Of a DNA stretch of 64,000 nt, positions 53,495 to 63,002 are shown one piece after another. The translations under genes were made by a program, and so were the position numbers. Every line of letters starts with the position of its first letter. Positions within the stretch are counted from its first letter, which is position 1. The DNA is from Deltaproteobacteria bacterium (GTDB taxonomy: Bacteria > Desulfobacterota > Desulfobulbia > Desulfobulbales > SURF-16), in the NCBI GenBank assembly GCA_029939635.1, contig JAOZSN010000001.1, positions 17,632 to 81,631 of the forward strand, read 5' to 3'. The notes under the pieces were generated by a model. That model was given only the letters and a program-made list of their open reading frames with translations. It was not told the DNA's origin and did no database searches.

Positions 53495-53537
53495 CGAAGG
53501 GCGGCACTTTATCTAATTGGATAACTTCCATCCTTCG
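53495..53537 (+). terminator. Imperfect hairpin after the DUF3365 gene
   Basis: CGAAGGGCGG (53495-53504) and CCATCCTTCG (53528-53537) pair except for two central positions. No T-run follows. It may be a weak terminator or processing site in the 93-base gap before the TPR gene. Confidence 0.4.
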
Positions 53538-53562
53538 ACATTCATTATTAGATATTAGCATT

Positions 53563-54291
53563 ATGAAAAATACTGTACTTACCCTTTTGATTGTAGCTAT
53601 ACTCGCTCCCCAGGCCTGGGGAGCAGATTGCCTTGCTGTGCGTAAAAAAATTAGTCAGGAACGGGACATGCTTCGTAAGCGTGAACTGACCAAACAGGGC
53701 TTGAAAGATTGTCCTAATGATCCAGTGATCAATTTTACCTATGCCTACTCAATGGAACGATTTCGTAAATATAAAGACGCCTTGAAGCATTATAAAATTG
53801 CTACAAAGCTCGACCCTAAATACGCCAAGGGTTATTTTGGAATGGCAGATATGTATGTCCAACTTAACCAACCGGCCAAGGCTATCCCAGCCTACGAAAA
53901 AGGGTTATCCCTTGAGCCAAAAAACAAGCGGGCTAGTAAGTCTTTGGCTGCGGCAAAAGCTGAGGCAAAAAAAGCAGGAATCAGCATTGCTGCCCCAGCT
54001 GCTGCTGTGGTTCCGGTGGTGGCTCAAAATACGCCATCCAAAACCAAGCCTGCTGCCCCTGCAGCGAAGACTCCTCCTAAGAAATCAACTCCTGCAGCCA
54101 AAGTTGCCAGTAAAACACCAGGCCAGCCGTATGCCCCGCAACAAATGGTTGTCTTCCAACAAAGCCTGAATCAACTTCCAGTCATTGCCCTTCCCCTGCA
54201 GGGCGAAAAGATCCAGAGTATCAAATTCCAAATATCACAAAAAAAGGATAATACCGGTCTCAACGCAGACAAAAAAATACTGGCTAATTGA
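53563..54291 (+). CDS. Periplasmic TPR protein
   Basis: A 242-residue exported protein. Signal peptide about 1-21 (APQAWGAD). Two to three tetratricopeptide repeats occupy about 35-125 (ALKHYKIATKLDPKYAKGYFGMADMYVQLNQPAKAIPAYEKGLSLEPKNKRA). Then comes an Ala/Pro/Lys-rich linker (130-190) and a short C-terminal domain without recognisable family. TPRs bind other proteins; the partner is unknown. It follows the haem sensor gene at 93 bases and may be co-transcribed. Confidence 0.8.
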   Translation: MKNTVLTLLIVAILAPQAWGADCLAVRKKISQERDMLRKRELTKQGLKDCPNDPVINFTYAYSMERFRKYKDALKHYKIATKLDPKYAKGYFGMADMYVQLNQPAKAIPAYEKGLSLEPKNKRASKSLAAAKAEAKKAGISIAAPAAAVVPVVAQNTPSKTKPAAPAAKTPPKKSTPAAKVASKTPGQPYAPQQMVVFQQSLNQLPVIALPLQGEKIQSIKFQISQKKDNTGLNADKKILAN

Positions 54292-54639
54292 TCGATCTCT
54301 CCCCCCTGTCTAGTCTTGAACTAAACTGGACATGTCACGGGCTCTATCCTCTTAATCCCCTGACAATCCAAGACAATCCTGAAATGGCGAAATGATTCTC
54401 CCTCGTCATTATGATAATGCTGCACCATATTAATATGGTATACACGCTCGCCCATTACTTGGCGTGGCTTACCTTTGTCCAGCAAATATACTGGTTTTAA
54501 GGGTGCATCCATACAGTGCAAGAAACGTTCGATGTTTAAGCGGGTAACAAGCTAAACCTCATAAATATCTATAAAATATCAGCATATGTCTTAAAGTTGA
54601 ATGATATTGAGTTTGGTAGCCATTTTTCATTATAATGCC

Positions 54640-55034
54640 ACACATGCCTCCTTCCAGTAGAATTTCCATGTCACCAGATTTAAGGCCCCAAAGAATGTGA
54701 GACTTTCTCTTTTGTAGCTGGTCTCTATTTTGTGGTGGCCACCTTTTTTTAACCAACCTCTAACCAGATAAGGTTCGGTTGAAAAGTGTGATTCGTCAAG
54801 GGCATAAATTTCAGTATCTCCCTTGAAAAGGATAGCCCTAACCTCTTCAATCATAGCTTGAACCCTTGCTGCTTTTTCTTTCTTGTTCGGAGCTCTAGCT
54901 GGAATGGTTTTGCTTGGCCTTTTGTAGGTGTAACCCATGGCATTAAGGGCACGAGTAACAGTATCTCCGCTGACAGATAAGCTAAGTTTCACTTCTGCGT
55001 CATAAACAATAAGGGGTACCGACATTGTCCTCAT
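54640..55034 (-). pseudogene. IS630-family transposase remnant
   Basis: A central fragment of an IS630-type DDE transposase is recognisable: VTRALNAMGYTYKRPSKTIPARAP, then IYALDESHFSTEPYLVRGWLKKG with the second catalytic Asp. The N-terminal helix-turn-helix and the C-terminal third, including the last catalytic acidic residue, are missing, and the flanks contain stops and a frame break. No terminal inverted repeats were found. The region 54292-55259 between the TPR and PPX1-like genes is otherwise non-coding. A 66-codon minus frame at 54321-54521 lies in it but I do not recognise it. Confidence 0.8.
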
Positions 55035-55259
55035 GGGTGAGACCTATTATCGCTTCCTGGTGTACACCCCAAACGGCGTTTTTGGACTGTTTTAAATTCA
55101 GAGCGTCTTGAATATCATGAACTACTCAACAGCACTTCATACTTCCACCCACCACTGGTTTTCCTTCCTGGATACGGTTTTTAATTTTCTTGCCGACCTG
55201 GAAATGGCCGCAAAGCAAGCCCGACTTGCCTTACTATACTAACAAGATAGAAAACAAAT

Positions 55260-56354
55260 ATGAGCACCCCATCCTTCCAAACATATCTTGCCTCCTGCCG
55301 TGACCTTTTAGCCGATTCTTCCGCCAAAACCATAGTTATTGGTAATGAGGCAGCTGATCTAGATTCCATGGCATCATCTCTGGCCTATGCCTATTTCCTG
55401 GCCTCTGAGAACCAGCAGAGTGATCAGCACTATATCCCGGTCATGCCCATCCCTCGCGCCGACTTTAAACTGCGCACCGAGGCGGTCTATGTCTTTAATA
55501 AGGCAGGCATTAACCTTAAAGAGGTTATCTTCTTTGATGAAATAGATCTAGCAGCGATTATGGCTGCCAATGGCAAACTGGTACTGGTGGATCATAACAA
55601 ACTGGCAGTAAACCTTGATTTCAGCGAAAAGGTAGTGGCTATTCTTGACCATCATGTGGATGAAAATCTCTATCAAACAGCCCAACCACGTATCATTGAA
55701 ATGGTGGGCTCCACTGCCACCCTGGTGAGCCAGGAGATCAACAAAAACGACTCGGCATTATTAGATAAAAAAATAGCCACCTTGCTCCTGGGCACCATTT
55801 TGCTGGATACGGTAAACCTGGTCCCAGAGGCTGGACGCGTGACACCTGCTGATAATGAGGCAGCCCAACTCCTTCTCCCCATATTTGCTGCTGATCAGCA
55901 CCATTTTTTCAACACGGTACAGGAAGAAAAATTTAATGTGGAATCCCTTTCCACCACTGATCTCCTACGCAAAGATTACAAGCAGTGGCAATTAGGTGAA
56001 GCAGCCTGCGGTATTGGTTCGGTATTAATGCCTGTTAAAAAATGGACCAAGCGTGACCCTGATCTTGCCAAGGCCTTTGTTGATTTTGCTATTGAGAGGG
56101 GGCTAGAGGTGCTGCTAGCCATGAATGCCTATACTGACCCTGATTTCAAAAGAGACTTGGTGATCTACGCCACCAACCAGGAGATGCATGATACATTGCT
56201 GAATGAGATGCAGGCCAAAGGATTAGAACTCAACACCATTGTCACTGCTGAAATTAACGAACCAAGTTTTGGGATTATTTCCTATTATAGCCAAGGAAAT
56301 TTAGCTATTTCCCGCAAAAAATTACACCCGATCCTAAGTGATTTATTGGGATAA
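55260..56354 (+). CDS. PPX1/prune-like DHH phosphoesterase
   Basis: A 364-residue DHH-DHHA2 enzyme. Metal-binding motifs are VIGNEAADLDSMASSLAYA (residues about 25-43), LVDHN (about 108-112) and ILDHHVDE (about 127-134). The DHHA2 domain lies at the C terminus. This is the pattern of yeast exopolyphosphatase PPX1 and human prune rather than of bacterial Ppx/GppA or pyrophosphatases of smaller size. It probably hydrolyses polyphosphate, pyrophosphate or nucleoside polyphosphates in the cytoplasm. No strong ribosome binding site precedes the ATG. The IS630 remnant lies directly upstream. Confidence 0.9.
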   Translation: MSTPSFQTYLASCRDLLADSSAKTIVIGNEAADLDSMASSLAYAYFLASENQQSDQHYIPVMPIPRADFKLRTEAVYVFNKAGINLKEVIFFDEIDLAAIMAANGKLVLVDHNKLAVNLDFSEKVVAILDHHVDENLYQTAQPRIIEMVGSTATLVSQEINKNDSALLDKKIATLLLGTILLDTVNLVPEAGRVTPADNEAAQLLLPIFAADQHHFFNTVQEEKFNVESLSTTDLLRKDYKQWQLGEAACGIGSVLMPVKKWTKRDPDLAKAFVDFAIERGLEVLLAMNAYTDPDFKRDLVIYATNQEMHDTLLNEMQAKGLELNTIVTAEINEPSFGIISYYSQGNLAISRKKLHPILSDLLG

Positions 56355-56373
56355 GAGGGGCTGACTTGGTCAA

Positions 56374-57111
56374 CTAAAAGAGGCCCAACATTTCTGCTGT
56401 TTCCTCGTTATACTCCCCGTCCTTCTGCTGATAAATAAAGAGAGGGGGTAACACCTCCAGCTCCTCACCACCATTTTTTACCGCCTCCACCAAGAGCAAT
56501 TTAGCCACACTGCCAGGGTAGGAGTGCACCAGGCGTAATCGTTTAGGTTGCAGACGAAACTGCTGTAGGGTGGAGAGCAAAAATGGTAACCGGCGGGCAG
56601 GATAGACAAAGGCTACCCGACTTTTGTTCTTAACGCTGAAGGCTGCGCATTGCACAAAATCAACCAGCGTGCCTTGCAACTCATGACGGGCAATAGCCTG
56701 TTCAGAACCAGGGTTAAGACGCCCTGAATGCAATTTGCCGTAAGGAGGATTACACACCACCAAATCCATAGATTCAGGCTGTAGTCCCTGGCGCTGCCGG
56801 ACATCGCCAGGCACCACTATACAACGCGACATAAGATTATTTTCAGTGATATTGCGGCGAATGAGTGCAACCAGGGAAGGCTGCAACTCATAGAAAGTAA
56901 GGGAAATGGAAGGCTGCAAAAAAGCAGCCAGAATACCAACAACACCACTACCTGCCCCGAGATCAAGAACAGAGGTATCAGGGCGCAGCAGAGAAAAACG
57001 AGCCAGCAGAATAGCATCAATGGAGAAGCGGTAGCCCTGGCGGTGCTGGCAGCAGATGAGCCTGCCACCAAGCAGGGTATCGTGCGTTATGTCCCCAAAG
57101 TCATCAGCCAA
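56374..57111 (-). CDS. trmN6: tRNA1(Val) adenine-N6 methyltransferase (TrmN6/YfiC-like)
   Basis: A 245-residue methyltransferase. Its SAM-binding motif I is VLDLGAGSGVVG (about 48-59), and the adenine N6 motif NPPYG is at about 124-128. The opening LICCQHRQGYRFSIDAILLA matches the TrmN6 family, which modifies A37 of tRNA1(Val). It overlaps the upstream DUF1015 gene by eight bases and is co-transcribed with it. Family is clear; the exact tRNA target is by analogy. Confidence 0.85.
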   Translation of the reverse strand: MADDFGDITHDTLLGGRLICCQHRQGYRFSIDAILLARFSLLRPDTSVLDLGAGSGVVGILAAFLQPSISLTFYELQPSLVALIRRNITENNLMSRCIVVPGDVRQRQGLQPESMDLVVCNPPYGKLHSGRLNPGSEQAIARHELQGTLVDFVQCAAFSVKNKSRVAFVYPARRLPFLLSTLQQFRLQPKRLRLVHSYPGSVAKLLLVEAVKNGGEELEVLPPLFIYQQKDGEYNEETAEMLGLF

Positions 57112-58462
57112 GTTGTTCTTCGGAGACTATCTTCTGCATAAGCAGGCCGGTAAGAACCTTAGGATAAAAATAGGTGGACTTATGAGGCATAAAGAGATCT
57201 TTATCAGCTACCTGTTTCACCTGCTCCACCGGGGTATGGTTCATAAGAAAAAGGATGGGGCAAATCTCGCTATTTCTGGCCGACTCTTTGACAGCCTCAT
57301 CCAAGGCAGCATCTGGATCACTAAAATAAAAAATGAGATCCTCATCATCACACTTGTCATGGCACAACCCCAATAGATGCTCAATAATGAGATCCGAAAG
57401 CACCACCACATCCAGGCACCGCAGGGCCTCGTGTTGCCCTAATCCCAAGGCTTTTTCTAAAGCTCCCTCATTGAGGCCCAACAGAAAACAACGGTCTGAG
57501 GATGGCAAATACATACCAAAGCTGGTCTGCCTACCAGACTCATCATCCATGCTGGCCAATACTGCAGCTATCTGTTCCTCTCGACTGCCACTGTCAAGCT
57601 CCTTCACCGCGAAATATGGTCCAAGTTTGTCAACCAAATCAGCAGCGGAGATCTCGCCCGGGTAATGCACCAACCTGTGGGTAGGCAACACTGACAAGCC
57701 CTCATCCTCCATGGGACAGAGGTACATCATAATATGATTATATGGGCTATCCAAAGCCACTGAGCCATGGCGTTCGATCATGGTTTCACGTAGACGCAGG
57801 GAGGTGGTATAGCGATGATGACCGTCAGCAATATAGACTGACCGATCCTTGAAAAAATTCTGCACATTACAGATAACATCTTTATTGGTCACAGCCCAGA
57901 TGGAATGGACACAGCCATCCTGATCCGCCACCTGATAGAGAGGATCGGCGGGACATGCACCCTCAAGTAGAGCCATCACCTCACCTTGGCTATCTGGGTA
58001 CAAGGAAAAAATCTGGCTAAACTGGGCCTGACAGGTATCAATGAGACGCAAACGATCATCGGTTACCCCACGGAAGGTCTTTTCATGGGGCTTAACCACC
58101 CCTTCATTAAACTCGTGGAGCCCCACCATGGCAGTGAACCCCTTACGCCGGCACTTCTTACCATTGGGCAAGGTATAGTCGGTGGTATAGAGATAAATGG
58201 CCAGCTCCTCATCGCGAATAAGAACCTGCTCCTGCTGCCAGGCAGCAAAGGTGTCTTTGGCACCCTCATAGCGGCTATCACTGATCTCAGTACCACCAAA
58301 TTTGGTGAGATCAAGATGGATCATATTATACTTGTTTCTTGACTCCAAGGCAGCCTGGGCCTCTGGACCGACTACATCGTAGGGCGGTGAAACCACATCT
58401 TCCATCTTATCAATCTTGGTGGGATTAAAACGAACTGCGCGGAACGGCGCTATTTCAGCCAT
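57104..58462 (-). CDS. DUF1015 family protein (SerK-like)
   Basis: A 452-residue protein with DUF1015 hallmarks: EIAPFRAVRFNPTKI near the N terminus, VVSPPYDVVG, and IADGHHRYTTSLRLRE near residues 210-225. Related archaeal proteins act as ADP-dependent serine kinases, and others may be free-amino-acid kinases; the role in this organism is unproven. AAGGAG lies about eight bases before the ATG. The gene overlaps trmN6 by eight bases. Confidence 0.9.
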   Translation of the reverse strand: MAEIAPFRAVRFNPTKIDKMEDVVSPPYDVVGPEAQAALESRNKYNMIHLDLTKFGGTEISDSRYEGAKDTFAAWQQEQVLIRDEELAIYLYTTDYTLPNGKKCRRKGFTAMVGLHEFNEGVVKPHEKTFRGVTDDRLRLIDTCQAQFSQIFSLYPDSQGEVMALLEGACPADPLYQVADQDGCVHSIWAVTNKDVICNVQNFFKDRSVYIADGHHRYTTSLRLRETMIERHGSVALDSPYNHIMMYLCPMEDEGLSVLPTHRLVHYPGEISAADLVDKLGPYFAVKELDSGSREEQIAAVLASMDDESGRQTSFGMYLPSSDRCFLLGLNEGALEKALGLGQHEALRCLDVVVLSDLIIEHLLGLCHDKCDDEDLIFYFSDPDAALDEAVKESARNSEICPILFLMNHTPVEQVKQVADKDLFMPHKSTYFYPKVLTGLLMQKIVSEEQLG

Positions 58463-58600
58463 GGGGAGACTCCTTTAAAAGCAGAAAAAAGGAAGTAAAG
58501 AAAGAGAGGAATAGAGACTGGCAGAAACGCTGTATTATCCATTCCCAACCTTCTTTATTTCTTTAAATTCTTTAATTCTCTGTTTCTTTATTTTTAGTGA

Positions 58601-58636
58601 CGATTGCCAGGGAAATAATTATACTACTGGCAATCG
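58601..58636 (+). promoter_or_regulatory. Palindrome around a possible -10 box upstream of queD
   Basis: CGATTGCCAG (58601-58610) and CTGGCAATCG (58627-58636) are perfect arms around a 16-base loop that contains TATACT (58620-58625). A GTGACG lies 17 bases upstream of TATACT as a weak -35. The arrangement looks like an operator over a promoter; it does not resemble a preQ1 riboswitch. Confidence 0.45.
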
Positions 58637-58697
58637 CCACAACATGACAAAAACTTTCTTAATCGACAAGATAAAAAAAGAAAAATATGGAGCCTTT

Positions 58698-59069
58698 ATG
58701 TTTGATATCTTTATCCAAACCCATTTTTCCGCCGGTCATCATCTCCGTGACTACCCAGGTGACTGCGAAAAACCCCACGGTCATAACTGGAATATTGAAG
58801 TAACCGTGCGTGCCACAGAGCTTGACCCCCTTGGCATGGGTGTTGATTTTCGCACCGTCAAAAATGCCGTGGCAAAAGTGATGGACACCTTGGATCACCG
58901 TGATCTCAACACACATCCTGCCTTTCTTGATATAAATCCGTCCTCAGAAAACATTGCTGTCTATATCTTTGATAAACTTCAGGATCCACTTTCAGATAAG
59001 CGCTACGCCCTCTATTCAGTCATGGTTGGAGAGACCCCTACTTCGGGTGTAATCTATCGTGGTGCCTGA
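58698..59069 (+). CDS. queD: 6-carboxytetrahydropterin synthase QueD
   Basis: A 123-residue PTPS-family enzyme. Zinc histidines are in THFSAGHHL and HGHNW, and the catalytic cysteine is in CEKPHGHNW, the QueD form. It converts 7,8-dihydroneopterin triphosphate to 6-carboxytetrahydropterin in the queuosine pathway. The start at 58698 (MFDIFIQTHF) has GGAG seven bases upstream; a longer frame adds a lysine-rich tail without support. It overlaps queE at the 3' end. Confidence 0.93.
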   Translation: MFDIFIQTHFSAGHHLRDYPGDCEKPHGHNWNIEVTVRATELDPLGMGVDFRTVKNAVAKVMDTLDHRDLNTHPAFLDINPSSENIAVYIFDKLQDPLSDKRYALYSVMVGETPTSGVIYRGA

Positions 59070-59745
59070 GTCCAACACAAATTTACTGATCTCTGAGCTC
59101 TTCCACTCCATCCAGGGGGAGTCATCCTATGCTGGCTACCCCTGCGTATTCATCCGTCTTTCCGGGTGTAACCTACGCTGCAGTTACTGTGATGCCCAAT
59201 ATACCTATAAGGAAAAGGGACGCTCGGTGGATCTGCAGGAGATCTTGCATTTTACTAGCACCTACCCAGCCAGCCTGGTGCAAATTACTGGCGGTGAACC
59301 GCTGCTCCAGGAAGCGGTCTATCCCCTAATGAACCTACTGCTGGCTGAAAACCGCTTGGTTCTTCTGGAGACCAATGGCAGTGTCAGTCTGAAAAAAGTC
59401 CCCACCGGGGTGATCAAAATCATGGATATAAAATGTCCTGATTCTGGTATGGCAGAAGAAATGCGGCTACGCAACCTGGAAATGCTGAGTCCCCAAGATG
59501 AACTCAAATTTGTCTTGAGCTCCCGGAGTGACTATGACTGGGCCGTGGATTTCCTAAAGACCCATGTCCTGTTCTGCGAGATCCAAGGAGAACAACAGAG
59601 ACGACCAGCACTACTCTTTTCGCCGGTGGCAGGCCGCCTGGCCCCCAATGAGCTGGCGGAATGGATATTATCAGACCAGATCCCTGTTCGCCTGCAGTTA
59701 CAATTACATACTATACTTTGGCCCAATGAGACGCGCGGTTTTTGA
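59059..59745 (+). CDS. queE: 7-carboxy-7-deazaguanine synthase QueE
   Basis: A 228-residue radical SAM enzyme. The cluster motif is CNLRCSYC (about 37-44), SAM contact is TGGEP (about 76-80) and FHSIQGES at the N terminus is diagnostic for QueE. It rearranges 6-carboxytetrahydropterin, the QueD product, to 7-carboxy-7-deazaguanine for queuosine. The GTG start (59059 or 59062) overlaps queD. The other genes queC and queF are not in the window. Confidence 0.93.
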   Translation: MVPESNTNLLISELFHSIQGESSYAGYPCVFIRLSGCNLRCSYCDAQYTYKEKGRSVDLQEILHFTSTYPASLVQITGGEPLLQEAVYPLMNLLLAENRLVLLETNGSVSLKKVPTGVIKIMDIKCPDSGMAEEMRLRNLEMLSPQDELKFVLSSRSDYDWAVDFLKTHVLFCEIQGEQQRRPALLFSPVAGRLAPNELAEWILSDQIPVRLQLQLHTILWPNETRGF

Positions 59746-59786
59746 CTGCCGGGGTCAGGGAATGATATTATTATTGGGAGAAAATA

Positions 59787-60380
59787 ATGGAAGAAACATT
59801 TGAAGAATTATTAGAAAGATCTACTAAAATACATGGTCATATCTGTGCCGGACAGGTCATTGGTGTTCGTATGTCCATCATTGGTCTACGTGAAATTGAC
59901 ATTAACGAACCCCGGGGTGTTGACCGGAAAAAATTTTATGTCCTGGTGGAAATTGACAGGTGCGCCACTGACGCTATCCAATCAGTGACAGGATGTTCCC
60001 TTGGCAAGCGTTCCTTAAAATGGCTCGACTACGGCATCATGGCCGCCACCTTTGTGAATCTAGAAACAGGTAAGGCCGTGCGTATCACAGCCTTAGAAGA
60101 ATCGCGAGAACTGGCCAAAAAATACATGCCTGATATAGTAGGCAACAAATACCAGCAGCAGCTGGAAGCCTACCGTATCATGCCGGAAGAGGAATTATTT
60201 AAGATCGAACAGGTTAAAATTACCATCCCCGAAGAGGATATGCCGGGCCGCCCCTTAGGCCGTGTGCAATGCGATGGTTGTGGGGATTGGGTGCAAGATA
60301 TGCGCGCCATCGAAAAAGGCGGTAAAAATTTATGTAAAAGCTGCGCCTATGGCCGCTATTATAAGGTCATTAGCGCGTGA
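59787..60380 (+). CDS. FmdE-like protein with C-terminal zinc ribbon
   Basis: A 197-residue protein. The FmdE domain (about 10-150) has HGHICAGQVIGVRMS and a TGCSLGKRSL loop. A zinc ribbon (CDGCGDWV ... CKSCAYGRY) closes it. FmdE-type proteins are encoded beside formylmethanofuran dehydrogenase in methanogens and widely elsewhere, where their role, perhaps in molybdenum or metal handling, is unsettled. No Fmd catalytic genes are nearby. It overlaps the SrkA-like gene by four bases (60377-60380). Confidence 0.87.
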   Translation: MEETFEELLERSTKIHGHICAGQVIGVRMSIIGLREIDINEPRGVDRKKFYVLVEIDRCATDAIQSVTGCSLGKRSLKWLDYGIMAATFVNLETGKAVRITALEESRELAKKYMPDIVGNKYQQQLEAYRIMPEEELFKIEQVKITIPEEDMPGRPLGRVQCDGCGDWVQDMRAIEKGGKNLCKSCAYGRYYKVISA

Positions 60381-61378
60381 TAGATTCCTTTTCCAGCACA
60401 GACACATCCTTTAGTGATCTACAACCGCATCAAGTTCTGGAGGCCGTGGAGCAGGGCCTTGGCCTGCCGAGCACGGCTATCTGCCGTCCCCTTAATTCAT
60501 ATATTAATCGAGTCTATGAGATTGTCTTGGAAAATGGTGATACGGTCATTGCCAAATTCTATCGTCCTGGCCGTTGGCTACCGGCAGCCCTGGAGGAAGA
60601 GCATGAGTTTACCAGAGAACTGCTAGACCTTGACCTTCCAGTCATTGCCCCTTTTCGTCTCACCAACGATCATACCCTGGCCCAAAGTAATGGTATCACC
60701 TTTGCCATCTTCCCCAAAAAAGGTGGCCGTTTTTTAGACGAGTTAACGGAAGATCAGTGGGTTGAATTTGGCCATCTCTTAGGCCGACTGCACCGTGCTG
60801 GAGCCCGTAAACCATGCTCAACTAGGGTTACCTTGAAACCAGATGATATCACCACCCAACAGGTAGCAAACCTACTCAAAGGTAACTTCATCCCGGCAGA
60901 GATTCGAGATGCCTATGCCCAAGAGACATCCAGCCTCTTGACCCTGATTACCCCTTTCTTTAGCAATACCCCTCTCTGCCGTATCCATGGAGACTGCCAT
61001 TTTGGCAACATCATCTATCGCCCTGGAGAATCCTTTTTTCTATTTGACTTTGATGACATGGCCAATGGCCCGGCAGTACAAGATTTTTGGATGATGCTGC
61101 CTGGGTATCACCATGAATGTCTTTACGAAATTGAACTTTTTTTGGAAGGCTATGAGACGTTTCAAGCCTTTGATCGACGCCAACTGGCCCTCATAGAACC
61201 GCTGCGCGCCATGCGCTACATCCATTTTTGTGCCTGGTGTGCCCACCAGGCAGCCCAGGGAGGAGTTGACCCTGCAGTTGTCAACAACTGGGGAACTGGT
61301 GATTATTGGTTACAGGAGATAAGGGATCTGCGTCAGCAGCGAGAAAGGATAGAGCTAAGCCTGGAACAGGTCAGCTAA
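60377..61378 (+). CDS. srkA: SrkA-like stress-response protein kinase
   Basis: A 333-residue kinase of the choline-kinase/aminoglycoside-phosphotransferase fold, closest to SrkA (RdoA/YihE). It has VIAKFYRPGRW (ATP-contacting Lys, about residue 60), IHGDCHFGNI (catalytic loop, about 198-207) and LFDFDDMANGP (metal-binding DFD). E. coli SrkA protects against stress-induced cell death. It overlaps the FmdE-like gene by four bases. Start is GTG. Confidence 0.9.
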   Translation: MIDSFSSTDTSFSDLQPHQVLEAVEQGLGLPSTAICRPLNSYINRVYEIVLENGDTVIAKFYRPGRWLPAALEEEHEFTRELLDLDLPVIAPFRLTNDHTLAQSNGITFAIFPKKGGRFLDELTEDQWVEFGHLLGRLHRAGARKPCSTRVTLKPDDITTQQVANLLKGNFIPAEIRDAYAQETSSLLTLITPFFSNTPLCRIHGDCHFGNIIYRPGESFFLFDFDDMANGPAVQDFWMMLPGYHHECLYEIELFLEGYETFQAFDRRQLALIEPLRAMRYIHFCAWCAHQAAQGGVDPAVVNNWGTGDYWLQEIRDLRQQRERIELSLEQVS

Positions 61379-61791
61379 GCATCTACCTTTGCCGTAGAGA
61401 GTGGAGCGGTGTATGACTGACTGGTCAACCAGATGCACGCATCAATAAGGGAGTCAAAAACCGCGACCTCGATATCTTCATTCCAGCCACCACTGAGTAA
61501 TTCATACAACCGGGCCATACCATACTCCATGGTGCCGCTCACCAGCACGGCACTCTTACCCACCGGTCGCTTTGGCCTGTTGCGCAAACCAATGGCAATA
61601 TTATTTTAAAAATCCTCAACGGTTATGTTACCCACTGAGGCCTGGGTAACATCAAATAAAACCAGCGGGATAGGGTTGTTAGCGAAAAATCGCTCAGTAA
61701 GGGTAAGGAGTTTAGCACCCAGTAACTCCCCTGAAATTTTATAGACCGTCACGTCACTATCAAGATCAGAAAGCTTTTCAATTTCCGCCAT
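61375..61791 (-). pseudogene. STAS/SpoIIAA-like protein gene interrupted by an in-frame TAA
   Basis: Two frames in the same register (61606-61791 and 61375-61587) join into one 139-codon gene if the TAA at 61606-61608 is read through. The first half reads VYKISGELLG ... VLFDVTQAS and the second GKSAVLVSGTMEYGMARLYELL, a continuous STAS/SpoIIAA-like fold. The residue before the stop is Phe and after it NNIAIGL, so a single base change (for instance AAA to TAA) explains it. It is probably a recent pseudogene or a strain-specific or sequencing change. It ends four bases inside the srkA stop region. Confidence 0.75.
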
Positions 61792-61937
61792 AGCTACCTC
61801 GCCATTAAAAGAGTAGATCTTTAAAAATGGTACTTAAAAATCCTAGCGAATATTTTGATTCTCTGTCATTTTTTATACCGCCCATTTTCTGTAATTTTCA
61901 TCTTTTGTCTCCATTCTTTTTCTGCTAAATTAAAAGG

Positions 61938-62990
61938 ATGGTAAAAGAAATCTCCCACAAGAAGCTCCAAGCCTTCTTAACAAAACAGTCCTTCCCCAGC
62001 ATCCCAGGGTGGAACTCCCTCTTCCACTGCCTCTTTGGCAAGCAAAACTGCCCAGACCTCAATAGTGAACAGCAGCAGCAAATGCAGGAGCTTCTGTATG
62101 GAGCCATATCCAGCAAGACCTATACTCCTGCCTCCTTTGTAAAAATAACAAAGGGTATGGATCGCATCATCAATGCCCCCTACATCAAAGAGCTTCAAAA
62201 AGCCATTGAGGAAACCAGCGCCCTCATAACCCATTTTCAGTCCGTCTCCGGGAAACAATTAGGTGAAGTAGACAGGTTGGAAAAACTGACGATTAATACT
62301 ATCGAGTCAAATAAAACACCAAAGGAGATGGTGCATGAATTAAAAGCGGCCTTTGCCTCCCTGGTCAACTTAATGGAAGAGGATGCCAAAATACTTGATG
62401 ATTTAAGTAAAACTGACCAACTCACCAACCTGGGCAACCGCCGTGCCTTTGACGATTACCTGCAGGACTTTTGCGAACCCGCCAGGGCGGAAGGACTTTT
62501 CCTGCTGATGATTGATATTGATCATTTCAAGATGTTCAATGATAATTACGGTCATCTGGTGGGGGATGAAGTTCTGTCCTTAGTGGGAGCAATCATCAAA
62601 AAGGCAACCAGCGGCGGCAATGTTCGCGGCAGTGATACCAATTTTGCCACCCGCTATGGTGGTGAAGAGTTTGCTATTATCATGCCCTTTTATAACGATG
62701 AAAGCAGCATGAAACTGGCTGAATTTATCCGTAGCCGTATCCAGCGATATCCAGTGGTGATCAGAAATTCCAGAGGTGACATCATCAAAAGGGATGTCCA
62801 CATTACTGCAAGTATTGGCATTGCCGAGATGCATCCGGCCTGGCTCAAAACATCGCATTCTTCATCTGAGCTGCTGATCAAGGCAGCAGACAAGGCTCTG
62901 TATGCTGCAAAGAAACGAGGTCGTAACATGATCTGCCAGCATAAAGCGTATAAAGGATCAAACGGCAAACTTACTTCAGTTATTCTTTAG
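61938..62990 (+). CDS. Diguanylate cyclase (GGDEF)
   Basis: A 350-residue cytoplasmic cyclase. The N-terminal 150 residues are helical with no recognised sensor fold; a coiled-coil linker leads to the GGDEF domain (160-345) with active-site GGEEF (241-245) and DIDHFKMFND for metal binding. RGSD lies seven residues before the GG, close to but not exactly the usual inhibitory site. It makes c-di-GMP, for which the PilZ protein in this window is a possible target. No signal peptide or membrane segment is seen. Confidence 0.9.
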   Translation: MVKEISHKKLQAFLTKQSFPSIPGWNSLFHCLFGKQNCPDLNSEQQQQMQELLYGAISSKTYTPASFVKITKGMDRIINAPYIKELQKAIEETSALITHFQSVSGKQLGEVDRLEKLTINTIESNKTPKEMVHELKAAFASLVNLMEEDAKILDDLSKTDQLTNLGNRRAFDDYLQDFCEPARAEGLFLLMIDIDHFKMFNDNYGHLVGDEVLSLVGAIIKKATSGGNVRGSDTNFATRYGGEEFAIIMPFYNDESSMKLAEFIRSRIQRYPVVIRNSRGDIIKRDVHITASIGIAEMHPAWLKTSHSSSELLIKAADKALYAAKKRGRNMICQHKAYKGSNGKLTSVIL

Positions 62991-63002
62991 GGAACAGGAG
63001 CG

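Noticed and set aside
54321..54521. 66-codon minus frame beside the IS630 remnant
   Set aside because: I do not recognise it, and it has stops upstream and no clear start; it may be debris of another gene.
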